This document shows positions 19,951-32,103 of a stretch of 64,000 bases of DNA, piece by piece. A program made the position numbers and the translations under genes. Source of the stretch: Scolanthus callimorphus (taxonomy: Eukaryota > Cnidaria > Anthozoa > Actiniaria > Edwardsiidae); the NCBI GenBank assembly GCA_033964015.1, contig CM066915.1, forward strand, positions 15,044,372-15,108,371. Direction: 5' to 3'. Numbering within the stretch: the first letter of the stretch is position 1; the number at the start of each line of letters is the position of its first letter. A model generated the notes under the pieces. It searched no databases and was not told where the DNA came from. It was given only the letters and a program-made list of their open reading frames with translations.

Positions 19951-20901
19951 GATTCGCCCCCCTCCTGATCAAGACATCGAAATGCAAGATGATGATCTTT
20001 ATCTGCAAACATAACTCTAGTTTCTGATGGCAAGGTTTTATCTACTAGCTGTGCCATTTGTTGTAGTTCACATTTCACACGCTCACTCAATTCGATTGAA
20101 ATCCTGCAAAACGCAGTAAAACGATATTGCACTGTCACTGTGTTTTTGACATTTGGCCAGAAGGGATTTTTGAGTACTTGCAGTATTTTATTAGCGCTCT
20201 TTATTTTCCTTCCTCATAAACCACCACCAGCTAACACTATCTGTTTGATTGTTTCGTTTTTAGTTGCCGCATGAGCACAAACAAAATAGTTTATTTCCAG
20301 ACTTCGGTCACCAGTAGTTTTCGGACTCAATCAAAATTCCTCGATTTCGGGTCTACATTGGCCCAATCGCGACTCTTCTAAAAATGAGTTCGGTCAACGA
20401 AAACACTTTTTTAATCATCAAAACAGATAAGAATTATTAAACATTGCTTGCAAATAATTATGAATCTGAAATTCAAAAAATTCCAAGAATTTGAGCGGTT
20501 CATTTCAAAAATATAACTTTTTGTGACGCGGGTACCCTGTGGTTTTCGGCCACATTTTAATTCATCGTTTTCGGCATGTTCCGCTAAAGGATTTTTGAGG
20601 ACTTTTTTTCTGTTAACTAGCTCACTAAACCGGTTCATATGCCGTTGAGAAAAATTCTATTGCAATTAGTTCCAACTGGAACTACAATATCACTGGACTA
20701 TGAAGAGAACCTCGAGAGGATATATTTCATGTATAACAAATAAACGGCCAGAATAAAATTTACTCTCCAAATTGTTGGTATTTGTTATGGTATTTTCAGA
20801 CCCTGAAAAATACCCCTCAGTCTGAAAATATTATTTATTTTCAGACTGAGGGGTATTTTTCAGGGTCAAATTCGAGTTTCCTGACGGTCACCCCTAGCAT
20901 T

Positions 20902-21878
20902 TTAACCTTAGATTCCCCCCTCCCAAGGGGAATGGGGCTTGTAATAATCAGTCTCTTAAATAAAAAGTAAATTGTGACCAACTCCCCAGACAAATGGTCA
21001 AAAGCGGCCAAAAGCACAGACACTAAACAAACTGAGGGAGGGTGGTCAATGCCAGAGGATTTTACGTCCTCAGTGGTTCTTTAACAATCCCCCCCCCCCC
21101 CATCCCTTCTCACTGGTGATACGGGACCTCGGATTTAATTGTCTCATCTCGAAGATGTGAAGAACAAAGTTCAACTCATAATATGAACCAATTTTGACCA
21201 ATAACCGAACAGGAAGAATTTTGTCTGTCCTGGCCAGGAGTCGAATCCCGACCACAGTGGTCAGAACGCCATGAGCCAACCATATTGTTACAATACGTGG
21301 GTTACCTGGGGTTTACAATAAAGATACCCAGGTGTCCACCATGTTGGAATCCTACATCGAGTTTGACTCGTGTTTAGTCTTGTCTTCATCACTGGTTTAG
21401 GACACAAGGACCACGACCTGAAACACATATGGGGGAATAAAAATGCAAATAATGATTGCCTTCTGAGGCAGGCACATATCTGCATTGGTTTTTGTGCATA
21501 TTTTCTTAAATAATATACCCCAACTTGAAATGCGATTGTGTGGGTTTCTGGAGTTGTTTAATTCAGAAAGGATTGGAAATTACAAGCTATAGGGAGTTGG
21601 GATTTAAATTATGCCTGACCGCCAAATACAATATGATGAATGTAGTTTTCACTGGGAATGCCAGATGGGTGGCGGTGGGTCCTTGAGCAAATTCCCCCTG
21701 TACATGTAGTGAGATCATTTCTGGAATTCACAATAGTAGAAGGGGAGCACCTCTTTGCTTTTTGTTCCTGTTCTGTAATAACGTACACCATGTACAAAGG
21801 AAACAATGCATAGATTTGTGACCCAGTTTCAGTTATATTCTTATCTGTCAAAATCTAAAGACTCCTGGTAAATTGCAG
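20902..21878. other. Intron 1 sequence without recognised gene
   Basis: This is the last part of Dicer intron 1. It holds homopolymer C runs and no convincing ORF or repeat. The acceptor TTGCAG at 21,873-21,878 closes it. Confidence 0.4.
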
Positions 21879-22134
21879 TTCCACTTGCAAAACAGCAAAA
21901 GGAGGTTATTGAGAAAACACAGACCTTCGTGTGAAAGAATACATTGGTGAAATGGACGTTGATTCATGGAACAGTGCCAGGTGGGCCCAGGAGCTATCCG
22001 ACAACCAAGTGCTTGTTATGACGGCACAGATATTTGCTGACCTATTGGGCCATGGCAGAGTTAAGCTGTCCAATGTCAACTTGATTGTGTTTGATGAGTG
22101 CCATCATGCAACCAAGAAACACCCTTACAAAGAG
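21879..22134 (+). CDS. Dicer: Dicer, exon 2, helicase motifs Ia-II, with one apparent frameshift
   Basis: The exon follows TTGCAG and continues in phase 1 with 'VPLAKQQKEVIEK'. It then has 'LRVKEYIGEMDVDSW', 'QVLVMTAQIFADLL' and NLIVFDECHHATKKHPYKE. DECH is the Walker B (motif II) of the Dicer helicase. The text aligns with human DICER1 through 'HSDLKVGEY' and 'INLLVFDECHLAI'. At about 21,914-21,919 (GAGAAAACACAG) one base seems missing, which would give an early TGA. A conserved, normally single-copy host gene makes a sequencing or assembly error as likely as a real null allele. It ends at a GTGTGT donor in phase 0. Confidence 0.88.
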
Positions 22135-22164
22135 GTGTGTGTGTAAGTTGCTAATATACACCCC

Positions 22165-22186
22165 CACCCCCACCCCCACCCCGGAT
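22165..22186 (+). repeat. (CACCCC)n simple repeat
   Basis: A short run of CACCCC units lies just after the exon 2 donor. It has no other feature of note. Confidence 0.7.
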
Positions 22187-22519
22187 CAAGACAAGGACCA
22201 CAGAGCGTGATTCCATGTGGATTAGGGCTTAAATGTGATCACAGTGAAAAAAACAAGCCTGTCATTGTACTCCACTGAGGCCCATTCCCTTTTTTTATCT
22301 GCACCCCCCTACAGCAAAGTTTTTCCGAGGGGGTATAGCAAAATGGTCTTTTCTGAGGGGGACAAACCAAAATAAAGGCTCTTCTGTAGGTTCTTCAGAG
22401 GGGGTGCAATAATAAAAAAAAACCGAAAAGCTCTTTCGTAGGTATTTCCGAGGGGGTAGAGCAAGAATTTCCAAGGAATGGCCCTGAAGAAGAGCAATAC
22501 TATGCAATAAACTTAAGAA

Positions 22520-22910
22520 AATATCCCGGCGGGGGGTGTGTGTGGGGGGGGGACTCCAATATTTTTGGGGCGGGGGTGCTCGTCGTACCTTTTAGGGTTT
22601 AAAATCAGGCCCTCTGGTACCTCTTAGAGGTAAAACTGGAAAACTTGCAATTTTTTTCGGATAGGTACCTGTTAGAGATCCGTTCTAGCAAATCAAGCAA
22701 ATCGCACTTGTTGGTAGCCTGAATTTCAGACGTATTTCCCCTCGTAAAAAAATACGAGAGAAAATAAGTCTTGTTGGTACCTTTTAGGAGTAAAAATCAA
22801 CTAAGCGACGCCATGTTTGGTACCTTTTAGGGGTAAAATCGTTCCCGACGAGCACCCCCGCCCCAAAAATAAGAGAGTCGCCCCCCCCCCCCCACCCCCA
22901 GGGAAAATAT
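22520..22910. mobile_element. G-rich foldback MITE
   Basis: The left side has a G run, then ATTTTTGGGGCGGGGGTGCTCGTCG and TACCTTTTAGGG. The right side is its reverse complement, CGACGAGCACCCCCGCCCCAAAAAT followed by a C run. The interior repeats TACCTTTTAGRG. It has no ORF. Similar 'GTATTTTTTGGGG' elements occur at 16,260-16,440 and 30,901-31,312. Confidence 0.7.
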
Positions 22911-23007
22911 ACATGCTGGGGCCAACCACCCATCTAAATTTGTCATCAAAAGTGGGCAAAAATCGAATCTTGCCATAACTTTCTACTCCTTGTTGTCTAT
23001 TTTACCA

Positions 23008-23165
23008 AATGTGTGGTTCCAGAAATTATCCACATATGGAAGGGCATTGGAAATTCCAGAAGGGGTGGGGGGTGGGGTCACTTTTCAACACCCGTCATTG
23101 CACATACACCCTTCCGTGGGGGGGGGGGGGGGGAGTATGGATATTTTCTGGAACCACACAATTTA
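23008..23165. mobile_element. Short MITE with TGTGTGGTTCCAGAAA termini
   Basis: Left TGTGTGGTTCCAGAAA.TTATCCA pairs with right GGATATTTTCTGGAACCACACA. The element is about 155 bases long, with G tracts inside and no coding potential. It lies in Dicer intron 2. Confidence 0.7.
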
Positions 23166-24329
23166 TTACATAGGATGACATAATGAAGAGAGCAATGACG
23201 TAATTATTTGACTATTTTTTGTAATGTCGAGTCTGCAGCTTTTTGCAGCGGCAATTAATGATAGATTTTAACAAGAGAAGTTGAAAATCGAAAACCATTT
23301 GCTTTTAGAGTTTATATTAGCTGTTTGAATTTTTTTAAATTTGTATAAGGTTGGATCTACCTTACCAGTTGATAAAATTGACAAAATAATTCATTATTAT
23401 TGTGCGGTAACGTCATTGCACATGGTTATACTAGGTGACTACAAAAGAATTGCAAACATACCAACCAACAAGCTGGTTTCTATCGCACAGCCAATATAAC
23501 ACAGATACTACCCAAAGACTGAAATACATGTCGGTACAAAAGTTGGGGGATCGTGACAACCGGGCCACGCCTATTTTTACTCTTACCCGTATTCAGACTG
23601 TAGTGACATTTTCTTTAACAACCTAAAATCAATTTTTGCACTTTTGCACTTTCTTTAATTTATGCCAAAAATGGACACTTTTGAATATTTATAAAAATTT
23701 TGTCCAATATCGGTCTATTCGTGGATGTCGTAGTTTGTGCAAGATATACACTTTATCAGAATATCAGAAAGGGGCTTTCAATGGTGGTTGCTCTATACAT
23801 CTTATCACAAAATGACCAGTTTTCACAGCAAGGCTATGACATTGTCCTTTGCTAAATTTGAGGACACTATTTTCGTGCCGTTTCATCATAACAACGTACT
23901 GCTTGTGTTATCTCCTTTGGACGAATTTGTCGTACATACGAAGTGTTTGTCTGACATGTACGATATCGCAAGTTCAGAAGCGCAGCTTTCGCTAAAGCAC
24001 TGATGACAATTAAGAACTGGACACTTTGACACAGCGTAATCTCTTTATTTTGTTGCCCGATTTCAATAACACATCAAGTAGTTATCAAAAACTATATCAA
24101 CCTTTCAACTGTGCGAATTGGAGCAGCAATGCTTACAAAGATATATAAGGAAAATGTTCAATTTTATCTAGCCCTATAATTATCCAATATATTACACAAA
24201 TGTACGTAAGGTTGTCCTTTTAACATCGAATTTTTGAACCCTGAAATACACATTGCAGCTGATCAGCCTTTCCACATAAACATTGTACAGACACTCAAGA
24301 AAGGTGTGCCTCTGCCAGGTTGCCGGCTC
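23166..24329. other. Intron 2 sequence without recognised gene
   Basis: No gene is seen. A segment near 23,600-23,660 (CCTAAAATCAATTTTTGCAC...) matches, in reverse, the sequence near 37,815-37,850, so it belongs to a dispersed repeat. Confidence 0.35.
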
Positions 24330-25165
24330 ACACAAATTTGTGCGAAATGTCGAGCGAAGATGAGCTGCACAAATTTGTGCGATATGCTCCGGACTCACAC
24401 AAATTTGTGCGAGAAGGCGAGCAAAGATGAGCTGCACAAATTTGTGCGCTCTGCTGCGCTGCGGGCTCACACAAATTTGTGCGAAAAGGGTAAGCAAAGA
24501 GGAGCTGCACAAATTTGTGCGCTATGCTCCGGACTCACACAAATTTGTGCGAGAAGGCGAGCAAAGATGAGCTGCACAAATTTGTGCGCTCTGCTGCGCT
24601 GCGGGCTCACACAAATTTGTGCGAAAAGGGTGAGCAAAGAGGAGCTGCACAAATTTGTGCGCTATGCTCCGGACTCACACAAATTTGTGCGAGAAGGCGA
24701 GCAAAGATGAGCTGCACAAATTTGTGCGCTCTGCTGCGCTGCGGACTCACACAAATTTGTGCGAAAAGGGTGAGCAAAGAGGAGCTGCACAAATTTGTGC
24801 GCTATGCTCCGGACTCACACAAACTTGGGCGAGAAGGCGAGCAAAGATGAGCTGCACAAATTTGTGCGCTCTGCTGCGCTGCGGGCTCACACAAATTTGT
24901 GCGAAAAGGGTGAGCAAAGAGGAGCTGCACAAATTTGTGCGCTATGCTTCGGACTCACACAAATTTGTGCGAGAAGGCGAGCAAAAATGAGCTGCACAAA
25001 TTTGTGCGCTCTGCTGTGGGCTTACACAAATTTTCGAGAAAGGGCGAGCAAAGATGAGCTGCACGAATTTGTACGCTCTGCTCCGGGCTGACACACATTT
25101 TTGCGCTCTGCGCTCCGGTCTCAAACAACTTTGTACGAAAAGGCGAGCGAAGATGAGCTGCACAG
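24330..25165 (+). repeat. Palindrome array 1: CACAAATTTGTG repeats with 140-base higher-order period
   Basis: About twenty copies of the 12-base palindrome CACAAATTTGTG (often GCACAAATTTGTGC) are spaced about 28-37 bases apart. Spacers alternate between CTCTGCTGCG.TGCGGGCT, AAAAGGGTGAGCAAAGAGGAG, CTATGCTCCGGACT and GAGAAGGCGAGCAAAGATGAG. Four spacers form a unit of exactly 140 bases, repeated at 24,515, 24,655 and 24,795. The unit lacks stops in several frames, so long but meaningless ORFs appear. The array decays after about 25,015. Confidence 0.92.
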
Positions 25166-27092
25166 AGTTAAGATTGGAAGACTCTCCAAATAAACTATTG
25201 TCAACCACATGGAGTGCGCTTGTTCACTTTACCATCAGAAAGAAACGCATGTGTCCATAAACCTGCGCCAATCGCTTTATTTGCAATATTCCTGGTGGTT
25301 GTTGACTCAAGTACGCCCAGTACCAATTTTCTGCATAAGCCGGCAGTACAATTAGGGTGATACCCGTGATGCGGCGTTTGAAAACGTGAAACGGATTGTT
25401 TATAGAACGCTTGAGGCTCGACGATTCATTAAGCCCCTAACTTAACTTTCTCTTCTTGACACACTGTTAATCTAAACTAATGCCATACTTCGGTAGTAGT
25501 CATACTGTCTATTTTGCGTAAATGTCGGTCGACGGTGTTCTCTACTGACAAGCTGAATATAGTGTCACTTGCGAGGTCGCAAAATGCGCTTCGCCCTGTA
25601 AGATCCCGTGTAGATCTGCGGAAGGAAAATCGAGAAATAAATAAATAATAAATTAAGAGGATATTACTGGTAAAAGAATATTTTACGAACAAGCGCTGCG
25701 CGAGTGAGTGACAAACTATTTGTTTCTTCTATGATTAGTTTTACTGTACAATGTTGTCACAACAGCTAATGAACTATGAGTATTTTCTTTTGTTTACAAC
25801 TGAGGAACAATTCAATATTTATTACAGATTTCCAATTTAAGTCGTCTTAATGTTCTCATGGCCTTCCCAGAAAATGGCCACACCAAAACTGCGTCCGCTT
25901 TTTCGAGGGCGGAGCTTTGTGATAAAGGTACGATGGCGACAAGGACGCGGCACAGAACCTGGCCTGCTGGTTTTTTTTAAAAGCATAACGTTGCGGACCG
26001 CGGCACGGTACATCTCACTGCTCTGTTTGAGTAATAATTATGGTACTGCATACTCACGCAAATCAAACAGGATTATTTGAGATAAGAGCGTCCTTTATAT
26101 ATAGGAGCGTGCGCTTGGTGGTCTAAGTGTGTCCATTTTGGCGCAATGGACAAAACAACCAACTAACATAACATCAAAAGTAGCATTTTGGCTTACTGAT
26201 GCAAGTGGATGCGCTCAAAAGTCTGAAAACTTTTTTATTACACTCAATCCAATTTTGTTTCTCTTGTAAACGCTTTTTTTTACTACACGCTGCACGTCCA
26301 CAGAATGCAATTCCATACAATCTGTGCTCACCCATATATTTTACATATGAACGTCATTTTATCAACCTGTAATGGGTGTGTTTTACTCACCGGTTGAAGC
26401 CCTTCGCCATTTTCCAGCTGAGCACTTTCTTGTATCACTTGTCTCAATTGGGGGTTTCATCAGTTTCATTACGCCTCACGCGTTCAATTAGATCGTCCAT
26501 TATCCAGCGTACTGCACTTGCTGGTATGTAAGTAGTCCCTGTCTTGTGATGTTTGCAGTAGGTTCCTTGAATTTATTAGGTAGAAAAAGGTAAACATTAA
26601 TTAAAAAAAAAAGACTTTAAAACGTGTTGTTATCTAATGAATAATGACTGGACCGTGTTTTGATGTAAATAAGCAAGAATACACAATAATAGTAACAACA
26701 TTCTAATGGCCATTATTAAACGCTGAAAAACTGCAAGGATAGTGTGTGCCATTAAAAAGTGGTTACTGAAGATAAAAGTAACATAATGGCCATTATTAAT
26801 CCCTTAGAAATTACAAGGTTGTTAAAATCCCATTACTAAACTAAACAATTGTGGTTGCAGAAATGCTATGTGCAGGTAGTTTTCAAACATTAAAACTTCA
26901 AAAGGACTTCCTGGCTTATCTAAGGATGGACCATTAGAACACCGATGAAGGGGAAGGGGTTGGTACAATTACATATTTTTATGTCTGGATTAAGCCTAAA
27001 ATGTATGTACTGGATTATTATTGATTGTATTGAAATTTCACGATTTACATTCAACATTCGGCATAGTTATCTAAACTATTTGCTGATAGCTA
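25166..27092. other. Intron 2 sequence with a possible minus-strand exon
   Basis: Mostly featureless AT-rich DNA. At about 26,446-26,572 the minus strand has an open stretch reading 'YCKHHKTGTTYIPASAVRW' and then MDDLIERVRRNETDE before a stop. It looks protein-like but has no recognised family, and no splice partners were found. Confidence 0.25.
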
Positions 27093-27492
27093 AGGGACTG
27101 GGAGACTGGTCATAAATTAGAGGGGCTGGGCTGGTGCCAATATGGGGAAGGCCTCTAATTTTCATGCAGGTGAAAAAGGGAGGGTCAAAAAATTTGGCTT
27201 ATTATTTTTTAAGCAAACATTGTAATGTAAAAAAGGGTCAGGGGCCTGTGCCCCCATAGTTTTTCCCAAATCAATCCTTAAAACTCCCCATTTTGCACCC
27301 TGCATATCAAAGTTCCCTTTAACTTGAGGTAATTGCACATGCTGGGTTCTAAATTTTTGGCACACTTCATGCCGAAGAGAATTTAAACTATCCCTAAAAG
27401 CTGACTTGAGTTGTTGATATGTCCCCCCCCCCCCCAGTTTTTGAGTTTTTGGAGGCTTGGTACGACCTTGTTATAGAATCCTAGATTTACCT

Positions 27493-27971
27493 ATGCTAGT
27501 CCGAAGGTGACAAAAAAACAAGTTTACGTTTTTATAACTACTTTGGAGTCTTTCACATCAAGTATCGTTTCCATGACAACAAGTCACTCGCATTTTTACA
27601 AATCAAGAAGGAATATACTTTTTTATAACAACTTTGGAGTCATTCACATCAAGTATCATTTCCATGACAACAATTCACTTTTACACATCAATCAAGAAGG
27701 AATATACTTTTTTATGACTACTTATTAAAGTGTTACATGTTTTGTCACCTTTGGACTATCATATTCCTTCTTGATTTGTAAAAATGCGAGTGACTTGTTG
27801 TAATAGAAACGATACTTGATGTGAAAGACTCCAAACTAAATATAAAAAAATATCCTGATTTGTAAAAAAATGCGAATGACTTGTTGTCATAGAAACGATA
27901 CTTGATGTGAAAGACTCCAAAGTAGTTATAAAAAAAGTAAACTTGTTTTTTTGTCACCTTCGGACTAGCAT
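27493..27971. mobile_element. MITE with 30+ base inverted termini and internal tandem units
   Basis: The ends are TATGCTAGTCCGAAGGTGAC and its complement, extended by AAAAAAACAAGTTTAC on both sides. Inside, a unit with 'TTTGGAGTC.TTCACATCAAGTATC' and TCCATGACAACAA is repeated in direct and inverted order. The TA at each end fits a Tc1/mariner-type target. Confidence 0.75.
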
Positions 27972-28161
27972 ATTTACCAATACCAGAAACATATAACTTA
28001 GTTGAAACGTGTCATAGACAAATGAATCTGATGTGACAACCAGCGAACAACTTGCAATCACTAAACACCATAGAAAACAATGCCCTTGCGTGCAGCCAAT
28101 CAAAATTCATATAAGACCATTGGGGATTGCACATGCATTCGAACTGTTTTGCATTGGTTTG

Positions 28162-28911
28162 GGGAGCATTCATTATTTATGCCAGGGGGTGGACTGGCAA
28201 GAATTAAGGGGGGGGGATGTTAAATTTGGCACATTCAAGTAGGGGGTCACCAGAAAAAATGAAAACAATTGTGAGGGGTCATCTACGTTTTATGACAGAA
28301 GAAAAGCTACCCTGTTCAATTGTTTTTGCACCGAAAATGAGACCCCGTTCTAAAGAGAAATTAATTATAACTGTAAATCAAAATTGTTGTTGTTACGGTT
28401 TTATCTGTAATAGAATGTTACTTGTTGAATTCTTTACATTTAATAAAACAGTATGTGACCGCCGGGTCACTTCCTTGAAGATTTTACTGGGTGGTCTTCA
28501 TTATCATACCCCATTCCATAGGACGGTTCCTAAACGGTACCCCATTCTATTGGCTGGAGGAAGAAATCGGGACCCCGTTTAGCGGCACATGCCCGTATAG
28601 CTCTTGTAAGGGAGTACCCCCAGGCTTTAATTCAACATATGGATACAAGAGGATGCATGCCTGTAAAATTGCAACAAACTGTTCATGCACGCAGGAAATG
28701 TCCTAAAAATACAGGAAATGATCTACTTGGTATTGAGATGTCCCAACATTTCGTCCTGATCTAAGTGTGGGGGGGTATCATTATTATAAAAATTGTCAAA
28801 GGGGGTTTTGAGGTTTTTATTGTTTGATACTTGTAGGGGGGTCAAGAATTTTTTGGGGCTGAAGGAAAAATCTTGCCAGCCCACCCCCTGGCATAAATAA
28901 TGAATGCTCCC
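28162..28911. mobile_element. MITE with GGGAGCATTCATTATTTATG termini
   Basis: The ends GGGAGCATTCATTATTTATG and its complement continue into CCAGGGGGTGG.CTGGCAAGA on both arms. The interior has G-rich tracts (GTAGGGGGGTC) and no ORF with recognisable content. It is nested in the 27,093-29,591 element. Confidence 0.75.
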
Positions 28912-29591
28912 TTAGAAGTGAACGCACGCGTGTTGATGCAAACAGCGTTGTCTGCACACTCTTATTTACTATGGCAAATCAGCCAATCATATTACGAGAA
29001 TAGATTTTGAGCATGGAATTAAAACAGTGAACTAAGCTCTGAGATATGAAATATTACTCATTTTGTGCTTTTGATCTGTTGTGAGGAGTTCACACGCATT
29101 ATTTTTAGAAAATATGATGAATCAACCTCCTGTTGCTGATTGGCTAAATGAAGAACCTGATGCTTTCCAAATATGGTGTTTATTGATCGCAAGTTGTTCG
29201 CAGGTTGTTGCGCAGTTACATGTTTCAACTCACTTATATGTTTCTGCCAATACCTATCAATGTAAGCAATATTCAAATTGGCAAGATAATCATTATCTGG
29301 GATTTGAGCAAGATAATGTCTATGTAAAACATACACAGATGAAGTTACTTTCGGGTATGAAAGACATATTGAATCTTGCACTGCTATTATAACCTGCTGA
29401 AAGTAGATTTTAAAAATGTCTTTTAAGCAATATCTAAATCTGGTGAATGATGGGGGAAAGTCACCATTAAATATGTCACTGCATGGAGGGCCAACATTTT
29501 TCGTGCATCTTGTCAGGGGAGGGCTTCCCAAAAACATGTAGACCTAAATAATGCACCAGCCCTCCCACCCTCTAGTTTATGACCAGTCCCT

Positions 29592-30900
29592 TATGGTATG
29601 AAATAATTACATTGTGAATTATTGAGGCGACTACCACTTGTGTCCTTTCATACCCTCAATTCAAGTTTATTGGTGCCCGAAATTTGTGTTGTGGAGGCTC
29701 CCACTAGGTCTATTCTTAATGTCATATATGCCATAATATGCAGTAATAAATCAGTTCTATCAGTAGCCAGCTGCTACTTTGAATCCTGTAGGAATGCATA
29801 TTATGTTCCTACATTTACTTTGCTTTTTTATGTCACTTAAAACCCTAACTTGTTGATGTCAAACGATTGTTAGTTTGCCAACTTGATGTCTTAAGTCTTA
29901 CCTTGTTATACTTCAACAAACTACATCGCCATACGCTCGGTATGCAGCTTTACAGCCAAAAACCACTCTGTTCAAGCTTCAAGAACAGCAAGCATGGCAT
30001 GATTTTTAAATTGCTTTCGATCTCCATTTAAGAGCCATGTAAACCTCATCGAGAAGTCATGATTTCATTTCCAGGTTAGAGCAAAACATCCTTCTCTCCA
30101 ATCTCTCAAATATCTTTCTTTGCAGATCATAAGTAAGAGCTTGTTCAGCTTTGCAGTTTAGCATAATCCCACATCCATCCAGTCTATCTTAATCAATTTC
30201 TCCAAGGTTTAACTAACGGTTTTAGCCTGGATATTGAAACTTTGCAAATAATCGATTTGCTTATTAATTCGCCCTTCCATACAGCCAAACAAACGACAAG
30301 AACATGCATGGATTTATCCCTGAAAACCTTCGACTCGAGTGTTCCCAACCGCCATTTTTCGGTGGGTCGTGACCGCTGGCCCAACTTCGTTGTTTACATT
30401 GTTAGCCAATAAGAAGAATGTTTCTGGTTAGCCAATCAGCACTCACGAGCGGTTCAAACGGTCAAGTTCCTGGAATTCCAACGGACAATTTCAACAGAAG
30501 AAGAATCTTCGACCGTAGGCGTAAGGAATGAAGAAAATGACGCTATATGCAGGTATGATCTGCTCCTTAAAACTAAGTTAAATAGTATTTGTATCCTGCT
30601 TAGAGCATATTGTAGGCATGTCTGGCTTGAAGACTTCTTTGTTAGGCTAAGAAATCGGCGATACCAGAAACCTATTTGATCATCAAAGCTGAAACCTCCA
30701 GGCTACGTTTATCGTCGTTTTGATCGATCAGATTTGAATCATCAACGTCACGTAAATTCCCTGCTATGAGTAAGCATTAGCCACTTAGTCGGCCCCATTT
30801 TGTGCAATCGATTAAAGTACAAAAGACTGATATAGTCGTTTAAGCGTGAACACATTCGCCTTTGTCACGCGCCGCCATTTTGTTTGCAGAATGACAGAAT
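29592..30900. other. Intron 2 sequence without recognised gene
   Basis: No gene, RNA or clear repeat recognised. Confidence 0.3.
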
Positions 30901-31312
30901 GACCCGGCCCAGGAGGGTACTCGGATATAAAATGACGGGGAGGTCCGACGTATTTTTTGGGTATGAAATTTGTAGTAAAAGTATTTTTTTGGGGTTGAAA
31001 ATTCTACCAGGTATTTTTTTGCGGTTGAAAAATCTGCGGGTAATTTTTTGGGGTTGAAACTTCTGACAGGCTCGTAGTTGATCATCAAGATACTAAGCTC
31101 AGTATCATGTGTATGCCGGTATTAAAAAGCCTTTTTAGGCTTAAAAAGTTTTTTTTTTGGGAGGGGGGGGGTATAAAATTTGGGGAGCAGGTATTTTTTG
31201 GGGTATAAAATTTATGGCTCTGGTATTTTTTTGGGTATGAAATTTGGAGCTCCATCGGACCCCCCCCCCCCCGTCATTTTATATCCAAGTACCCCCCCTG
31301 GGGACCCGGCAA
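30901..31312. mobile_element. Foldback MITE with GGATATAAAATGACGGGG arms
   Basis: Left CCCAGGAGGGTACTCGGATA followed by TAAAATGACGG matches the reverse complement of right CCGTCATTTTATATCCAAGT followed by ACCCCCCCTGGG. The inside repeats GTATTTTTTTGGGGTTGAAA on both strands. It is non-coding. Confidence 0.75.
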
Positions 31313-32103
31313 AGCAGAAAAAAGTGAACCAGTCAACTTTTTGGTTCTTAAACAATTAAGGAGTACTTTTTGGTAGCCTAGTCAACTTTTGTACCATTGG
31401 TAAAGGAAAACCGGTTGGTTTGATCAGCGTCGAATGGTACAAAATATCCCGGTTGGGATGAAATACCGAGTGGAATGGTGCTTGCCATTCACATTTTGGT
31501 TCGGCTACCTAATTTGGTCATAAAACCGGTTGGAGTACCAAAAGTACAAATCATTCGGTTTGTTCCAACTGGAACGGCTAGACAACCTCTAAAGCTGAAC
31601 ATCTCGTACCAACCGAAATGCTGTACCATTGGAATCCCAACCGAAATTACCGTTTTTCGTGACCAATGGTAAGCACCCCATTTGGCCTCGTTTCCATGCT
31701 GAATACGTCGGCGGAAAAATCCAAGATGACGCTTATGTGACAAAGGCGAATGACACTAAAAAGTTTGCTAATTGGCTGTTCAAACATCAGAGTTAGTCAG
31801 CCAGAATGGTGATGTTTGCATATGGTAAACTTGGAGTGCTTTAGTGCACCAAAATGTTTTCTGTTAACCGTTCTGGCTGACTAACTCTGATGTTTGCAAC
31901 CAAACTTTATAGTGTCGTGTTCACGCTTAGATGCAAACGACTGTACATGTATGTTATGCACATGTTTAGAAGGGCTGACATGTGGCGAATTGAGTCCACT
32001 CCTCGATCGCAAGGTTGGATAAATTTATCCGCTAATTTACCCTGGATAACACTATCCATACTTTCAGGAACAGAAACAGAACAGAATTTCTCTGGATACC
32101 TTT
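31313..32103. repeat. Intron 2 stretch with a 132-base foldback at 31,772-31,903
   Basis: TTGGCTGTTCAAACATCAGA plus GTTAGTCAGCCAGAA is followed at about 31,860 by its complement TTCTGGCTGACTAACTCTGA. The rest (31,365-31,690) has scattered copies of ACCGGTTGG and GTACCATTGG motifs but no gene. Confidence 0.6.

Larger units (their letters stand above)
16304..20901. repeat. Block bounded by long inverted repeats (arms 16,304-16,803 and 20,523-20,901)
   Basis: The left arm begins AATGCTAGGAGTGACCGTC and the right arm, on the reverse strand, begins AATGCTAGGGGTGACCGTC. The arms share about 350 bases, including GACTGAGGGGTATTTTTCAG and a segment spelling GTTCCAACTGGAACTACA. The arms may be the terminal repeats of one composite element, or two solo copies of one repeat inserted in opposite orientation. 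The inside holds a Penelope-like remnant and several foldbacks, so it was repeatedly invaded. It lies in Dicer intron 1. Confidence 0.65.
27093..29591. mobile_element. Large TIR element (AGGGACTGG...CCAGTCCCT) with nested insertions
   Basis: The left end reads AGGGACTGG.AGACTGGTCATAAATTAGAGGG; the right end is the complement, CTCTAGTTTATGACCAGTCCCT. A TA or TTA lies outside both ends. No transposase is visible. Two smaller elements are nested inside, at 27,493-27,971 and 28,162-28,911. The segment near 29,200-29,260 (TTACATGTTTCAACT.A..TATATGTTTCTG) is shared with the element at 59,304-60,795, so the two may be relatives. Confidence 0.7.

Noticed and set aside
19797..20138. Minus-strand 113-codon ORF
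   Set aside because: It is antisense to the Cys-rich relic and shows no recognisable domain.
15932..22134. RIG-I-like receptor instead of Dicer
   Set aside because: The Q-motif to Walker A text, the DECHH context and the PRVLGLTASI exon match Dicer order and wording better. No CARD is encoded upstream.
24330..25165. CRISPR-like array
   Set aside because: The repeated core is regularly spaced, but the spacers are themselves repeated and the setting is an animal intron. There are no cas genes. It is a satellite-type array.
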